Counted from the stretch's first letter, positions 11,248 to 24,132 are shown. The stretch: 64,000 nt of DNA from Blastomyces gilchristii SLH14081 (GCF_000003855.2 NW_003101680.1:5934613-5998612), one strand, 5' to 3'. Notes: generated by a model not told the origin, from the sequence alone. Numbers and translations: made by a program.

Positions 11248-11635
11248 TTTGACAGTATAAAAGATTCTTAATTTGGTGCGAGTTTAACAAGGAATTGCAA
11301 GGAAAGAAAAGCCAGGCTTGGTTTGCTAATTAATTTTATCACCAAAATTTTCTTGGCCAAGTGAATGACTAAGCATGGAGTAACTAAGTTAATGTTGGCC
11401 GTTAACGGCCGTTGCGGCTATTGGCTGTATTGATCTCGCTAGATCACATGACCAATCACTATATTAAGCTCTTTGTAGATAGCTCTATCAATACAACCTT
11501 CAACTATTCTACAGGTTATGAGCCCGTTTAGCGTGAGCCTCACTGTGGTCAACATGCATGAGTTCAATCTCAAGATGAACTTGAGAATATAAATCTCAAA
11601 ATTAATATTCTGAATATTTAAACAGTGTTAAGAGT
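11248..11635 (-). promoter_or_regulatory. Upstream region of the FunK1 gene
   Basis: GC-richer, unmutated flank upstream of the ATG. It contains a perfect 14-bp palindrome GGCCGTTAACGGCC at 11397-11410, which includes CCG-N4-CGG, the kind of everted triplet used by fungal Zn2Cys6 factors. An inverted CCAAT box (ATTGG on the gene strand) lies near 11450, about 205 bp upstream of the start. These are sequence matches; no function is shown. From about 11550 rightward the sequence becomes AT-rich and repeat-like. Confidence 0.45.
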
Positions 11636-11696
11636 AGACTGATTAGTAAAATTATAAATTTCATATTTAATCTTATTTAATCCGATCTTATAGATT
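11636..11696 (+). mobile_element. MITE-0, left fragment (interrupted by G1a)
   Basis: Starts TAGACTGATTAGTAAAATTA and follows the first 61 bp of the 506-bp MITE family with transition changes, up to the block that reads CATACATTTCTTGG in other copies. Here it stops at AGATT and the G1a LTR begins. The family sequence resumes after the LTR retrotransposon at 23636 with ACATTTCTT. ACATT is therefore the 5-bp target-site duplication of G1a, with one mutated copy. Confidence 0.8.
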
Positions 11697-11992
11697 TGTG
11701 GCGGGCTGCGCCCGATCAATCATATAGACTATTCCGTTACACTCCACAGATTCCTACCGCTCCGATCCCCGGCCGAAAAACCCTACTGCTCCGATTCTCG
11801 GTCGCCGATCCTCAGCTGAAAACCTACAGAATTCCTGTTCTTTCATCTCAAAGCTTCACCATGTACATGTATAAATATTCACTCTGATCACTGATTCCTG
11901 CACTTTCTCTTTCCTTTCCTTCTTTAACATTTTTCACTTTGTTATATAAGATCTATTTATTATACTGATCTATTCAGTGTAGGCCTCTTACA
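11697..11992 (+). repeat. G1a 5' LTR (296 bp)
   Basis: Begins TGTGGCGGGCTGCGCC and ends CCTCTTACA. It is the least mutated LTR of the family, keeping several CpG and CpC sites in its first 130 bp. A TATAAATA box lies at 11870-11877, followed by a CT-rich stretch and a GTTATATAAG motif, so transcription probably starts in the right half. Confidence 0.9.
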
Positions 11993-12216
11993 CTTGAAAA
12001 ATGTTCATTATCTTCTTATTAGAAATGATTACTTATTGAGAAGATATCTGAACATGTAACAATGTATAAGAAACAGTTAAATAGTCACTGAGTTCTCAGA
12101 TAGAAGCTTGCTCATCAGTCACTCTGACTCTGTAATAAAATTTTACAAGAGAATGTTAGTGAAAGATCTGAGAGTTCTAATACTCTAGATGTATAAGATA
12201 TTTATACAATTACACT

Positions 12217-12721
12217 TAGACTGATCACTGAGACTATGAATTTCACATTTGATCTCATTTGATCTGATCTCATACATTTCTTGGCAAGAATCTCACTGAG
12301 ACTAGTTATTAAAAAAATATGAAAAGTGACTATATATCAGATCTTAAAATGAAACCATGACTTGAAAAAAATAAGAAAGTGATTTCATTTGATCTCATTT
12401 AGTCTCATTCATGACATAAAGTTACTATTTTTAGACATTTTAAGGTTTTTTTAGACTATTTTTAATTTTTTAAAAAGTAATGCTTTTTGATAACACTTAA
12501 ATGAGATTTAAAGTCATTTAATGCAATAAAAATAATTTAAATTAAGAAGTGAAAATTATGATCTTATTTGAAAAATGTGATAAGAGTAGACAGTAAGTTT
12601 CACTGAGATAGTATAAAACTACTATTTAATGTTAAAACTGTGTAATGAAATCAGTCAAATTGATAATGAGACTATCAAAAAATCTGGTCCTGGTCTCAGA
12701 CACGGTCACACAGTCAGTCTA
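12217..12721 (+). mobile_element. MITE-2 (hAT-like, 505 bp) in the gag leader of G1a
   Basis: Full-length family member starting TAGACTGATC and ending GGTCACACAGTCAGTCTA. It is flanked by a perfect 8-bp duplication ATTACACT (12209-12216 and 12722-12729). Compared with MITE-5 it shows repeated GG-to-GA changes such as CTGGT to CTGAT, which makes it useful for judging mutation context. Confidence 0.92.
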
Positions 12722-12729
12722 ATTACACT

Positions 12730-15642
12730 TCTTCAGATTTCACAGTTATCACACATTCAATGAATAACATGTCTAATGATAATATAAGAGAACTCTTAAA
12801 TATAAGCATAGATATAATACTACAGTAACTTCAAGTAATGTTGAAATTATAACAATAATAGATAGCTGACATGACATGCATGTGACTTAACAACTTCAAT
12901 ATAAGAAAATTCAATGTTAAACTCAATAAGAAACTCATGTAATTTCAACATCTACAGAATCAAATATAAAAGTACTGAAAGAATGCTTAGATGCTTTTAT
13001 ATATTTCAAAGCTTCTGATCTTACTCTCCACTCATTATAAAGATTGAAAATGCTTATGAAACTGAGTGTAGATAAAGATGTCATCAGTTCACTAATTAAT
13101 AAAGATTAATATATCAATGAATGATTAAAGAATCACATAAAACAGAAGTTTTATTCATAAATAAAAGCATGTGAACCAGTGTTGTGAACATCTGATAATA
13201 TTATCAAACATCTTGATATTCTGTTTGAAGACACTGTTAAATAATAGAAAGTGTTAGAATAATTATAGAGTGTCTGATAAAGAAATACTTCTTCTATAAT
13301 ATTTATCTCTGACTTCAACACTAAGATTCTAGAAGTAGATGATTAATCTTGAGAAAATCAGATAAAGATTAGCATGCTTAAGAAGATATTAACTTTTGAA
13401 CTCTTACAGACTTTTATAAGTGTAAATAAAGACCTGACTTATAAAGACTTCTGCATATAACTCTGAATATTGAATGACTGTCTTATGAAGCTCAAGAGTA
13501 TACATAACAGTGATAGAAGATATTATATCTCAGTCACTCATACACTCACATCTGTGATGAAGAATAATAACAATGATGCAGATACTATAAACTGAGTAGA
13601 CTTAAATATCTATACATAAGCAAGAGACTCTGCTGTGTGAACAGGCTTCTGAGTTTCTGAATTCTCTTCTGAAGAAGTCACTGATCAATGTCAATTTGAA
13701 GTATACATCAACTATAACTGATGAGAACATATTACTTTTAACTGCTGATTAATCTATATATCTTCTCACTTAAGAGAAAGATCAGTGTCTTCTCACTTAA
13801 AGAATGAATCAGCATCTGTCTGTGTTAATCACATTGCAGTGAAGAAAGATTTAAAACATAACTATAAGAATATCTTAATGAAACAGAGAAAAGATTAGCT
13901 TCTGTTTAAATTTGTAAACAGAAGCTTGAAGAGATCAGATGATAATAATTTAAAGAAAAAATGACAATGAATGTGATTCTTGTATCTACTATGATGAATA
14001 ATATGTATAATATGAAGACTATAATAGATAGCAGTCTATGCTACTATACAATAATTAAATCTTCAGTTGTAAGACATTTTAATTTTTAGTGTATTCTCTT
14101 ATCAAGACCCTGAGTTCTTGCAGAATTTAATAACTTAAAAAACATTTGTATGTGTTATATAATAAAGTTGATCATAGATGTCATAGAATATCAATATAAA
14201 GATGTCTATATATATAACTTTGATAATCTTAATTATAATCTTATGTTAGAACTTGTCTGACTATCTGAACAAGATATCTTATTAAATGCTTAAAATAGAA
14301 GCTTGATATTCTCTAACAATGATAGAATTCATGAAGATAATATTCATAAAATCATGAACCTGACACAGATCTCTGTCAATGTGTATAAAATGCTTCAAAA
14401 AAGTGATCACTGATAGCAGAATTATATGATCATCTATTTCACTAGTCTGAGAAATATCAAAAGAACTCTAGAAAAGTTATCTCATATTATAATAACAGAT
14501 TCTTATACAAATCTCTCTTAATAATATCATGAATATCTAGATATCTTCTGATAAGATAATATTGTTACAAATCTACCTCTCTTACAAGGTTCAGAAGTGA
14601 ATCACAGTATCAAGTTAAAAAAGAAGAATGATAAGAACTCTGAATCATCATGAGACTCTCTTTATAATATGTTCTAAGATGAACTTCTTCTTCTTTGAAA
14701 GACACTCAATGATCTGTTGAATAAAGAATTCATATATATTAGTAATTTCTCTGTCACCGCTTCTATTCTCTTTGCAAAGAAATCAGGCAAAGAACTCTGA
14801 TTCTGTGTGAACTATTGAGAATTGAATAGATTAACTAAGAAGAACTGCTATTCTTTATCTCTGATTAATGAAACTCTAGCTCACATTGAACAAGCTCAAT
14901 GATTTATAAAACTAGATATCATTGCTGTGTTTTATAAAATCTGTATCACTGAAGAAGATGAATGACTTATAATATTCTAAACATGTTATGATCTCTTTGG
15001 ATGAATAGTTACTCTCTTTGAACTAACTAATGCCTCTAGTACATTTCAAAAGTATATTAACTGAGCACTTGAGAATTTTCTTGATGAATTCATATCTGTA
15101 TATCTCAATGACATTCTCATCTTCACTGATAGATTAAGAAAAGAATATCAGAAACATGTGTGAAAAGTATTACAATAATTATAAGAAGCAAAACTATCAA
15201 TAGATATTGATAAGTATAATTTTAAAGTCAAGAGTATCAAATATCTGAGTTTTATCATAGAAGCTGACAACGGGAATTTGAATGAATTCTGAGAAAGTCT
15301 CTGCTATTCTTGAATGAGAAGCATCATGTACTGTGAAAGATGTACAAAGCTTTATCAGATTTGCTAACTTCTATCAGTAATTTATACAGAACTTCTCAGA
15401 TATCATGAGATTACTTACAGAACTCATTAAGAAGAAGTCAGTATTTCAGTAGTCAGTGAATGCTGAAGCTGTATTTATATGAATGAAGAAGACGTTTATC
15501 AATGCCTCCCTGCTAATGATATTTCACTCTGATTATTAAATAGTTGTTGAAGCTGATTTCTCTGACTATATCACAGAAGAAGCTATATTGTAATATAATG
15601 ATGAAGATGTCTTACAATCATATATCTTCATATCTAAGAAAC
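12730..15642 (+). pseudogene. G1a gag-pol remnant, first part (gag, protease, RT, start of RNase H)
   Basis: The gag zinc knuckle is at 13704-13745; both leading Cys codons are now Tyr (YINY..), while the EH and final FNC positions survive. Protease lies near 13990-14330. RT is near 14710-15330 and is recognisable by VNY, LDIIAVFYKI, TLFELTNAS and VYLNDILIF; the YxDD active site is now YLND. A TGA at 14963-14965 replaces the Trp expected in a DEW block. RNase H starts near 15480 and is cut by G1b at 15642. Many in-frame TGA and TAA stops occur. The product would have been the capsid protein and replication enzymes of a chromovirus. Confidence 0.88.
15638..15642. repeat. Target-site duplication GAAAC of G1b (left)
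   Basis: GAAAC precedes the G1b LTR and is repeated at 21420-21424. The host coding sequence runs on across the two copies (AAACT followed by GAGTCTCACTGAATGC, as also seen uninterrupted at 57958-57980). Confidence 0.93.
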
Positions 15643-15962
15643 TGTAAGAGGCCTACGCTGAATAGATCGGTATAATATTTATAGGTCTTATATAACAAAG
15701 TGAAAAATGTTAAAGAAGGAAAGAAAGAAAAAGTGTGAGAATCAGCAATTGAAGTGAATATTTATACATGTACACAGTGATGTATGCAGTGGAACTTCAG
15801 AACGGAAGAATAGAGGTTTTTATACACAGTGAAGCTTCAGAATGAAAGAATAGAAATTCTGTAGATTTTCAGCTAAGAATCAGTGACTGAGAATCAGAGT
15901 GATAGAAATCTGTGAAGTGTAACAGAATAGTCTATATGATTGATTGAGTGCAGTCTGTCACA
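15643..15962 (-). repeat. G1b 3' LTR (320 bp)
   Basis: Minus-strand LTR: it reads TGTAAGAGGCC at its left edge and ends CTGTCACA on the plus strand, the complement of the TGTGGCGGGC terminus after transitions. It carries about 24 bp more than the G1a LTR in its middle, as does the partner LTR at 21100. Confidence 0.9.
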
Positions 15963-18900
15963 TTAGCTCTCTCTCTCTTTCTTGATTATATATAGCTCTC
16001 ATCAGTCAAGAGCTGCAGTCTTGAATAACATAGAACTCAGAGTTCAGGTCAGGTGATTGTAGCTGACTCATTTCACAAGATATTATCAGTCATGACTGTG
16101 AGATCTCTTATCAAGAATATCTTCAATCTCTCATTCAAGTTCATTATCTTCTTCTATGATCTCTGGTGGCTGTCAGTTGAAAGTCAGTTGAGAAGAAAAC
16201 AGATCAGTGACAGTGTGATGAAGCAAGCTTATATAAAAGACATCATGAATCTCTGATAATGTGTCAAGATGATAGTTATGACTGTCTAGAACTTCTATCA
16301 CTTTATACTTTATATAATAATAATTCAGTGTGTAAGATAAGCATGTGATCTGTATATTCTTAAGATTTAATTATATCAGATCTTCTATCTTATATTACTC
16401 AGCAGAATCTCAGTGAATATTGATTCTATTCTTTTGATCTTGTTTAGTACTTGTCATAAAGGCTTCTGCTCAGTCACAGACATCTTAGTGCTTCATTACT
16501 ATATTATCAGCAATCTGAATGAGACTGCAGAGGTTCAGTATGAACTGTGTAGTCTCTAAAAGATTCAACACTTTCATGTGATAATCATGTGTAAGACAGA
16601 ACATGCTTACATCTGTTGAGATAGCATTTCAATCATTGATAGTGATCTCTGCATGTAGAAGAAGATCATATTAATTATCTTATAAGTGATTACAGAACTT
16701 ATAAAGATAATTCTTTACAGTCTGAATTATTCATTCTGATGCATCATCAGTCTCAGAGTGATAGATAGTTAATAAACAGCATATAATCTTAAGAACTTGA
16801 CAGATTCTTGTTCAGAGAGTGCTTACAAATTGACAGTCTTAATTCAATACTATAGATCTCAGTAATTCATGCATTCAATAGAACAGACTTTATAGAAAGA
16901 CTTTAGCAACTTGTTCAGTATTCATCTTATTACAAGATTCTAGTATTATATTCTTACTTAATCAGTTCATAATGACTAGAACATTTCTACAATTCTTACT
17001 CTCAGAGAGATGAACTGTGAAGTCAATTATCACATCTCATTAGATTCTATCAGAGACATTGAGTGATTTCAGCAGGCCTTTTCTATAATTTTTTTATAAA
17101 GTAACAGAGAAACAATGATTGTAGTTTTGAACAAAGTATCTGATACTGTTTCAGATCTCAGATCAGTAGAATTCTCTAGAGATTATTTAATACAGTTGTT
17201 TACAACTCAGATGATCAGTCATATACAAATCATGCATCTCTTACATTATCTGAGTGTGTAGAGATTTCAACTGAGAAACTCAACATCATTCATGAAATTG
17301 TAGAGTATTATTACTACCAATTGAACATTCTGAGATGTCAGTCTTTATACATAGTTCTGAAGGAAATCAAGACACTTCTTATTATACTGCTTCAGTGAGG
17401 GTCTGAAGAAGTTCATCAGCTCAGACTGTTATATGTCACAGTTTATTCAGTGTGAGAGAAGTTGAGATATCAATGTCAGTGTCAGTGATAGTTTGAAGAG
17501 AGAGTGTTCTAATCAGAGAAGCATATATAATGTCATCAGTTATTTCATCTTGATTAACTAATATCTTTGAATTTAAGAGTTGATGTTCCCAGTTCATTCA
17601 ACAGGTGTCTGTTACATTGAAAGGTATATCTTACTCTTATTATAAGAGAGCATCTGTCATTGAGTTCTGACTGCCAGAGCAATAGTGTATAGTGAAATGA
17701 AAACAGCTTAATAGCTTGAATTATCATATCTGACATTTGATAAGCTTGCAGATGATTGTGAAATGCTTGAGATTCTTATAATCTGTGATTATCTCAAATT
17801 TGAAGACACTTCAGAGTTCAGAGTCTCATTCTTCTAGACAGTATACAATCATGAGAAGTTTCTTATCATAGATCTCATAATTGCATTCAGCAGAACTCAG
17901 TTTCTTAGACATGAAGATGCATGATTATAAGACATCTTCATTATTATATTACAATATAGCTTCTTCTGTGACATAGTCAGAGAAATTGATATTAATAACT
18001 ATCTCATAATCAGAATTGAATATTATTAGCAAAGAGATATTAATAAACATCTTCTTTATTCATATGAATGCAGCTTCAGTGTCTGCTGATCACTGAAATA
18101 TTGAATTCTTCTTGATAAGTTCTGTAAGTGATCTTGTGATATCTGAGAAGTTTTGTATGAATCACTGATAGAAGTTAGCAAAATCTGATGAAACTTTGTA
18201 CATCTTTCACAGTATATGAAGCTTCTCACTTGAGAATAGCAGAGACCTTCTCAGAATTTATTCAAATTCTCTTACCAGCTTCTATGATAAAACCTAGATA
18301 TTTTATACTCTTGACTTTAAAATCACACTTGTTAATATCTATCAGTAGTTCTATCTCTCATAATCATTGTAATACTCTTCATACATGTTCTTGATATTCT
18401 TTTCTGAATTCATCAGTGAAGATGAGAATGTTATCTAAATATACAGATACAAACTCATTAAGAAAATCTCAGAGTGCTCAGTTGATATACTACTGAAATG
18501 TACTGAGAACATCAGCCAGTTCAAAGAGTGTGACTACTCATTCAAAGAGACTATAATGTATTCAGAATGCTGTAAGTCATTCATCTTCTTCAGTGATACA
18601 AATCTTATGAAACATGATAATGACATCTAGCTTTGTAAATTATTGAGCTCATCTGATACATGCTAGAGTTTCATTAATAAGAGATAAGAGATAACAATCT
18701 TTCTTTATCAATCTGTTCAGATTGCAATAGTTCATACAGAATTGAAGTTCTTTATCTGATTTCTTTGCAAAGAGAATAGAAGCTGCAATGAAAGAGTTAC
18801 TAATATATATGAATTTCTTATTTAACAGATCATTGAGTGTCTTCTGAAGAAGAAGGAGTTTATCTTGAGATATATTATAAAGAGAGTCTCATGATGACTC

Positions 18901-21099
18901 AGAGTTCTTATCATTCTTCTTTTCTAACTTGATACTGTGATTCACTTCTAGATCTTGTAAAGAAGGTATATTCATAATATTCTCTTATCAGAACACATCT
19001 AGATATTCATGATATTATTGAGAGAGTTTTGTGTGAGAATCTGTTATTATAGTACAGAATAACTTCTCTAGAGTCTTCTTGATATCAGTCAGACTGATGA
19101 AATAGATTGATACATAATTCTGCTATCAGTGACTTTGTCAGTAGTCTCACTGATAACTTCTTTTTCAGAGCATTTCATAAGTGTTGACAGAGATCTGTGT
19201 AAGATTCATAGTCTTATAAATATCATCTTAATGAATTCTATTATTGTTAGAAAATATTAAACTTCTATTTTAAGCATTTAACAAGATACCCTGTTCAGAT
19301 AGCCAGGCAAGTCCTAGTATAAGATCATAGTCAAGATTATCAACTTCTTATATATAGGCATCTTCATGTTGATGTTCTCTGACATCTATGTTTAGATTCA
19401 TTATGTAACAGGTGTGAATGTCTTTTAAATCATCAAATTCTGTGAGAATGCAGAGTTTTGATAAGAAGATACACTGAAGATTATAACATCTTACAACTGA
19501 AGATTTAATCATTGTATAATAGCATAGATCACTGTCTATCATGACTTCTATATTATACATGTTATCAATCACAGTAGATATAAGAATTGCATTTATTGTT
19601 ATTTTCTCTTCAAATCATTATCATCTGACCTCTTTCAGCTTCTGTTTGTAAATTTGAACAGAAGCTACTCTTTTCTCTGTTTCATCAGAGTATCTTTATA
19701 GTTGTCTTCTGCATCATTCTTCAATACAATGTGATTGACACAGGCAGGCATTGATCTGTTCTTTGAATAAGAAGATACTGATCTTTCTCTTAAGTGAGAA
19801 GGTACATAGGCTGATCAGTAGTTAAAAGCAATGTATTCTGATCAGTTACAATTAATATACACCTCTCATTGATGTCAGTCAGTGACTTCTTTGAGAGTGA
19901 TCTCAGGAACTCAGAAGCCTGTTCAGACAGCAAAGACTCTTGCTTATGTGTAGACATTTGAGTCTACTCAATTCATGGCATCTGTATCATTGTTGTCATT
20001 CCTCAGCACAGCCTGTACAGATGTATGAGTAGCTGAGTTATTTCTCAGTGCAGATGTATGAATGTAACATCTTCTGTCACTGTTCTGTATACTCTTGAGC
20101 TTGATAAGATAGTCATTCAATGTCTGAAGTTGTATACAGAAACCTTTATAAGTCTAGTCTTTGTCTACACTTACAAGAATCTGTAAGAGTTTAAAAGTTA
20201 ATATCTTCTTGAGCATACTAATCTTCATTTAATTCTCTCAAGATTGATCACCTGCTTCTAGAATCTTGATGTCAAAGTCAGAGATGAATATTATGAGAGA
20301 AGTATTTCTCTGTCAGACACTCTGTAATCAATCTAATACTTTCTGTTACATGACAGTGTCTCAGAACAGAATATCAAGATGTTTGATAATTTTATCAGAT
20401 ATTTACAACACTGATTCACATACTTTAATTCATGAATAAAACTTCTATTTCATGTATTTCTTCAATCATTCATTGATATATCAATCTTGATTTATTAGTG
20501 AACTGATGACATCTTCATCTACACTCAGTTTTATGAGCATTTTCATTCTTCATGATGAGTAGAGAGTGAGCTCAGAAGCATTAACATATGCAGAAGCATT
20601 TAAGCATTCTTTCAGCACTTTTGTATTTAATTCTGTAAATGTTGAAATTACATGAATTTCTTGTTGAATTAATCATTGAATTTTCTCATATTGAAGTTAT
20701 TAAGTCACATGCATATCAGCTATCTGTTACTGTTGTAATTTCAACATTGCTCAGAGTCACTGTGATATCATGTCTATGCTCGCATTCAAGAGGTCTCTCA
20801 TATTATCATTAGACATGATTATCTCAATTGTCAGATGTATAAAAGTGTAATTATATGAATATCTTATACATCTCAAGTGTCAGAACTCTCAGGTCTTTCA
20901 CTGATATTCTCTTATAAGATCTTACTCTCTTTGTAAGATCTTGTTACAGAGTCAGAGTGACTGATGAGCAAGCTTCTATATAAGAACTCAGTGTTCACTT
21001 AACTCTTTGACTGTTTCTCTATTTCTTACACATTGTTATACATTCAGATATCTCAGTGAGTAATCATTTTTAATAAGAAGATAATGAATGTTTTTCAAG
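15963..21099 (-). pseudogene. G1b gag-pol remnant
   Basis: Reverse-strand counterpart of the G1a polyprotein. The best preserved segment is the protease (19348-19572), where the catalytic DSG has become DSD (a GGT-to-GAT change) and the downstream HEDAYI block remains. The RT box reads VYLDNILI. The gag knuckle near 19840 keeps the second Cys but has lost the first Cys and the His to Tyr. The chromodomain near 16165-16060 is recognisable from EIEDILDKR followed by YLVK, with the following Trp now TGA. No frame is intact. Confidence 0.85.
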
Positions 21100-21419
21100 T
21101 ACAAGAGGTCTACACTGAATAGATCAGTATAATATTTATAGATCTTATATAACAAAGTGAAAAATGTTAAAGAAGAAAAGAAAGAGAAAGTGTGAGAATC
21201 AGTGATTAGAGTGAATATTTATACACATATGCAGTGATGTACACAGTGGAACTCCAGGGTGGAAGAATAGGGGTTTTCATACACAGTGAAGCTTCAGGGC
21301 GGACAAATAGGAATTCTGTAGGTTTTCAGCCGAGGATCAGCGACCGAGAATCGGAGTGGTAGAAATCTGTGAAGTGTAACAGAATAGTCTATATGATTGA
21401 TCAGGTGCAGCCCGCCACA
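21100..21419 (-). repeat. G1b 5' LTR (320 bp)
   Basis: Same length as the partner at 15643-15962 but less mutated near its outer end, where it still reads GCAGCCCGCCACA, the exact complement of the G1a LTR start. The flank to its left is the complement of the G1 leader (CTTGAAAAAC...). Confidence 0.9.
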
Positions 21420-21424
21420 GAAAC

Positions 21425-23338
21425 TGAGTCTCACTGAATGCAATTATGAGATCTATGACAAGGAACTTCTCGCGATTATATATTGTCTAGAAGAATGAGA
21501 CTCAGAACTTCAAAGCATCTCTGAATTTGAGATAATCACAGATTATAAGAATCTCAAGCACTTCATAACTATCTGTAAACTCACTGAATGACAGATATGA
21601 TGATCTGAGTTCTTAAGCTGCTTTTATTTTACAATACACTATTATTCTGACAGTTAGAACTTGATAACAGATGCTCTCTTATAATGAGAGTAAGATATAC
21701 TATCTGATGTAACAGATACTTACTGAATGAATCAAGAGTATCAGCTCTTGAATCTGAAAATACTAGTTGATCAAGACAAAACAGCTTATAACACTATACA
21801 CACTTCTCTAATTAGAACTGTCACTGATATCTCAACTTCTTCTGAACTTACATTAGATGAACTATGACATACAGTAGTGTAAACTGATAAACTTCTTCAA
21901 GTACTCACTGAAGCAGTATAATGAGAAGCACTCTGATTTCTCTTAGAACTATGTATAGAAACTGACATCTCAGAATGTTTAATTAATAATAATAATACTG
22001 TATAATTCTATGAATGACACTGAGTCTCTCACTCTGAACTCTTATACATTCAAATAATGTAAGAGATGCATGATTTGTGTATAACTGATCATTCAGATTA
22101 TGAATAACTGTATTAAACAATCTCTTAAGAATTCTACTGATCTGAGATAGTAAACAGTATCAGATGTTTTATCTAAAACTGCAACTATTGTTCTTCTATC
22201 ATCTTGTAAAAGAACTGTAGAAAAGATCTACTGAAGCTGCTTGATATCTCTGATAGAATCTGATAACATGTAGTAATTAACTTCACTGTTGATCTCTCTA
22301 AGAGTAAGAGTTGTAGAAACATTCTGGTCATTGTGAACTGATTGAGCAAAGATGTAATATTGAAACCTTGTAATAAGATGAATACTGAACAAGTTACTGA
22401 AGCTTTTCTACAGAGTCTGTTCTATCAGATAAATGAATTACTGAGATGTATAGTATTAAATCAGAGCTGTTACTTTGTAAGTACTCTGTGAATAAGAATC
22501 TGTCAAGTTCTCAAGATTATATACTGTTTATCAACTATCTATTACTCTGAGACTGATGATACATTAGAATGAATAATTCAGACTGTAAAGAATTATCTCT
22601 GTAAGTTCTGCAATTATTTATAAGATAATTAATATGATTTTCTTCTACATGCAGAAGTTACTATCAATGATCAAGATATTGTTTCAACAGGTGTAAGTCT
22701 ATTCTTTCTTATACACAGTTATTACATGAAGTTGTTAAATCTTCTAGAGACTATACAGTTCACACTGAACCTCTGCAGTCTGATTCAGATTGCTGATAAT
22801 ATAGTAATGAAGCTCTGAGATGCCTGTGACTGAGCAGAAGTCTTTATAACAAGTATTAAACAAGATTAAGAAGAGTAAGTTAATATTTGATAAGATTCTG
22901 CAGAACAGTATAAGATAGAAGATCTTATGTGATTAAATCTTAAAAATATACAGATTATACACTCATTCTGTACATTGAATTATTATTATGTGAAATACAC
23001 AGTGACAGAAGTTCTAGACAGTTACAACTACTATCTTAATACTTCATCAGAGATTCATGATATGTTTCATATTAGTCTACTCTACTATGCTGTCACTGCC
23101 TCATTTTCTTCACAACTGAGTTCTGACTGACAGCTGCCAGAAATCATAGAAGAAGATAATGAGCTTGAGTGAGAAATTGAAGATATTCTTGATAAGAGAC
23201 CCCGCAGCTGCAGCTGACAATATCTTGTGAAATGAGTTAGAACTCAGCTATGATTATCTGATCTGAACTCTGAGCTCTGTGTTATCTGAAACAGCAGTTC
23301 TTGACTGATGAAAACTGCTTCTGAAAAGAGAGGGTTAA
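21425..23338 (+). pseudogene. G1a pol remnant, second part (RNase H end, integrase, chromodomain)
   Basis: Continues the polyprotein interrupted at 15642. The RNase H end is near 21425-21720 (ITDYKNLKHF). The integrase zinc-binding HxxC region and catalytic core lie near 22060-22700, with D to N or stop changes. A C-terminal chromodomain is near 23165-23280 (EIEDILDKRPRSCSC then YLVK, Trp now TGA). Chromodomains direct chromoviruses to heterochromatin by binding methylated histone H3; that is family knowledge, not shown here. The polypurine tract at about 23323-23334 abuts the 3' LTR. Confidence 0.87.
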
Positions 23339-23635
23339 TGTGACGGGCTGTGCCTGATCAATTATATAGATCATTCTGTTACACTTCACAGATTTCTACT
23401 GCTCTGATTCTCGGCTGAAAAACCTCTACTACTCTGATTCTCAGTCACTGATTCTTGGCTGAAAATCTACAGAATTTCTATTCTTCTGCTCTGAAGCTTC
23501 ACTGTGTATGTGTATACACCTTCACTCTGATTACTGATTCTCACACTTTCTCTTTTCTTTCCTTCTTTAATGTTTTTCACTTTGTTATATAAGATCTATT
23601 TATTATACTGATCTATTCAGTATAGACCTCTTACA
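23339..23635 (+). repeat. G1a 3' LTR (297 bp)
   Basis: Begins TGTGACGGGCTGTGCC and ends GACCTCTTACA. Against the 5' LTR at 11697 nearly all differences are C-to-T or G-to-A, mostly at CpG (for example CCG to CTG) and CpC (TCC to TTC). Confidence 0.92.
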
Positions 23636-23853
23636 ACATTTCTTAGTATAAGTTTTATCAGAATTAAGTATTAGAAAGATCTGAAAATAAATCATTTATT
23701 TTGGAAATAATATAAAAAATGATTAGATTTAATTCAAGAGTAGTAAAATAAGAGTAATTTTTTAAAATAAATAGTAAAAGATAATTATTCTTTTAAAATT
23801 AGAATAAGACTAAGATTGAAGATTAAATTTAGTCTTATTCAGTTCATTTAGCG
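23636..23853 (+). mobile_element. MITE-0 right fragment and unassigned AT-rich spacer
   Basis: The first 35 or so bases (ACATTTCTTAGTATAAG onward) continue MITE-0 after G1a with transition changes. The rest, about 180 bp, does not match the internal sequence of the family and contains no ORF. It may be a diverged longer member or another host sequence. Confidence 0.5.
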
Positions 23854-24132
23854 TAGACTAGTTACTAAGACTATAAATTTCATGTTTGATTTCATTTAAT
23901 CTGATCTTATACATTTCTTGATGTAAATTCTACTGAGACTAGTCATTAAAAAAACATGTAAAGTGACTATATATCAAATCTCAAAATACAATCATGACTT
24001 GAAAAAAATGAGAAAGTGATTTCATTTAATCTCATTTAGTCTCATTCTTGACATAAAGTGACTATTTTTAGACATCTTAAGGTTTTTTTTAGACAATTTT
24101 TAATTTTTTAAAAAGTAACACTTTTTGATAAC
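23854..24132 (+). mobile_element. MITE-3, left part (split by G2)
   Basis: Follows the MITE family from TAGACTAGTTACTAAGAC up to TTTTTGATAAC, then the G2 LTR begins. The right part resumes at 37002. No convincing 8-bp duplication is seen around this copy (ATTTAGCG on the left, ATTAGATG on the right), possibly because of mutation. Confidence 0.88.

Larger units (their letters stand above)
15643..21419 (-). mobile_element. G1b: complete sister copy of G1 nested in reverse inside G1a
   Basis: A 5777-bp LTR retrotransposon on the minus strand with LTRs at 21100-21419 (5') and 15643-15962 (3'), both 320 bp, and perfect GAAAC duplications. Reading from right to left: gag with a knuckle near 19840, protease (DSD in place of DSG) near 19570-19250, RT near 18850-18200, RNase H near 17960-17600, integrase near 17300-16650, and a chromodomain near 16165-16060. 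It inserted into the RNase H region of G1a. The RT active site reads YLDN. All frames are broken by transitions. Confidence 0.93.
11697..23635 (+). mobile_element. G1a: Ty3/gypsy chromovirus, decayed, holding a MITE and G1b
   Basis: Complete LTR retrotransposon of about 5.6 kb once its inserts are removed. LTRs are 11697-11992 and 23339-23635, both starting TGTG(G/A)CGGGCTG and ending TTACA. Flanking 5-bp duplications are AGATT (11692-11696) and ACATT (23636-23640); the MITE family sequence shows ACATT as the original target. Internal order is gag, protease, RT, RNase H, integrase, chromodomain, which is the Ty3/gypsy order. A polypurine tract (AAAAGAGAGGG) precedes the 3' LTR. The element contains MITE-2 (12217-12721) and a reverse-oriented sister copy, G1b (15643-21419). 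Confidence 0.93.
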
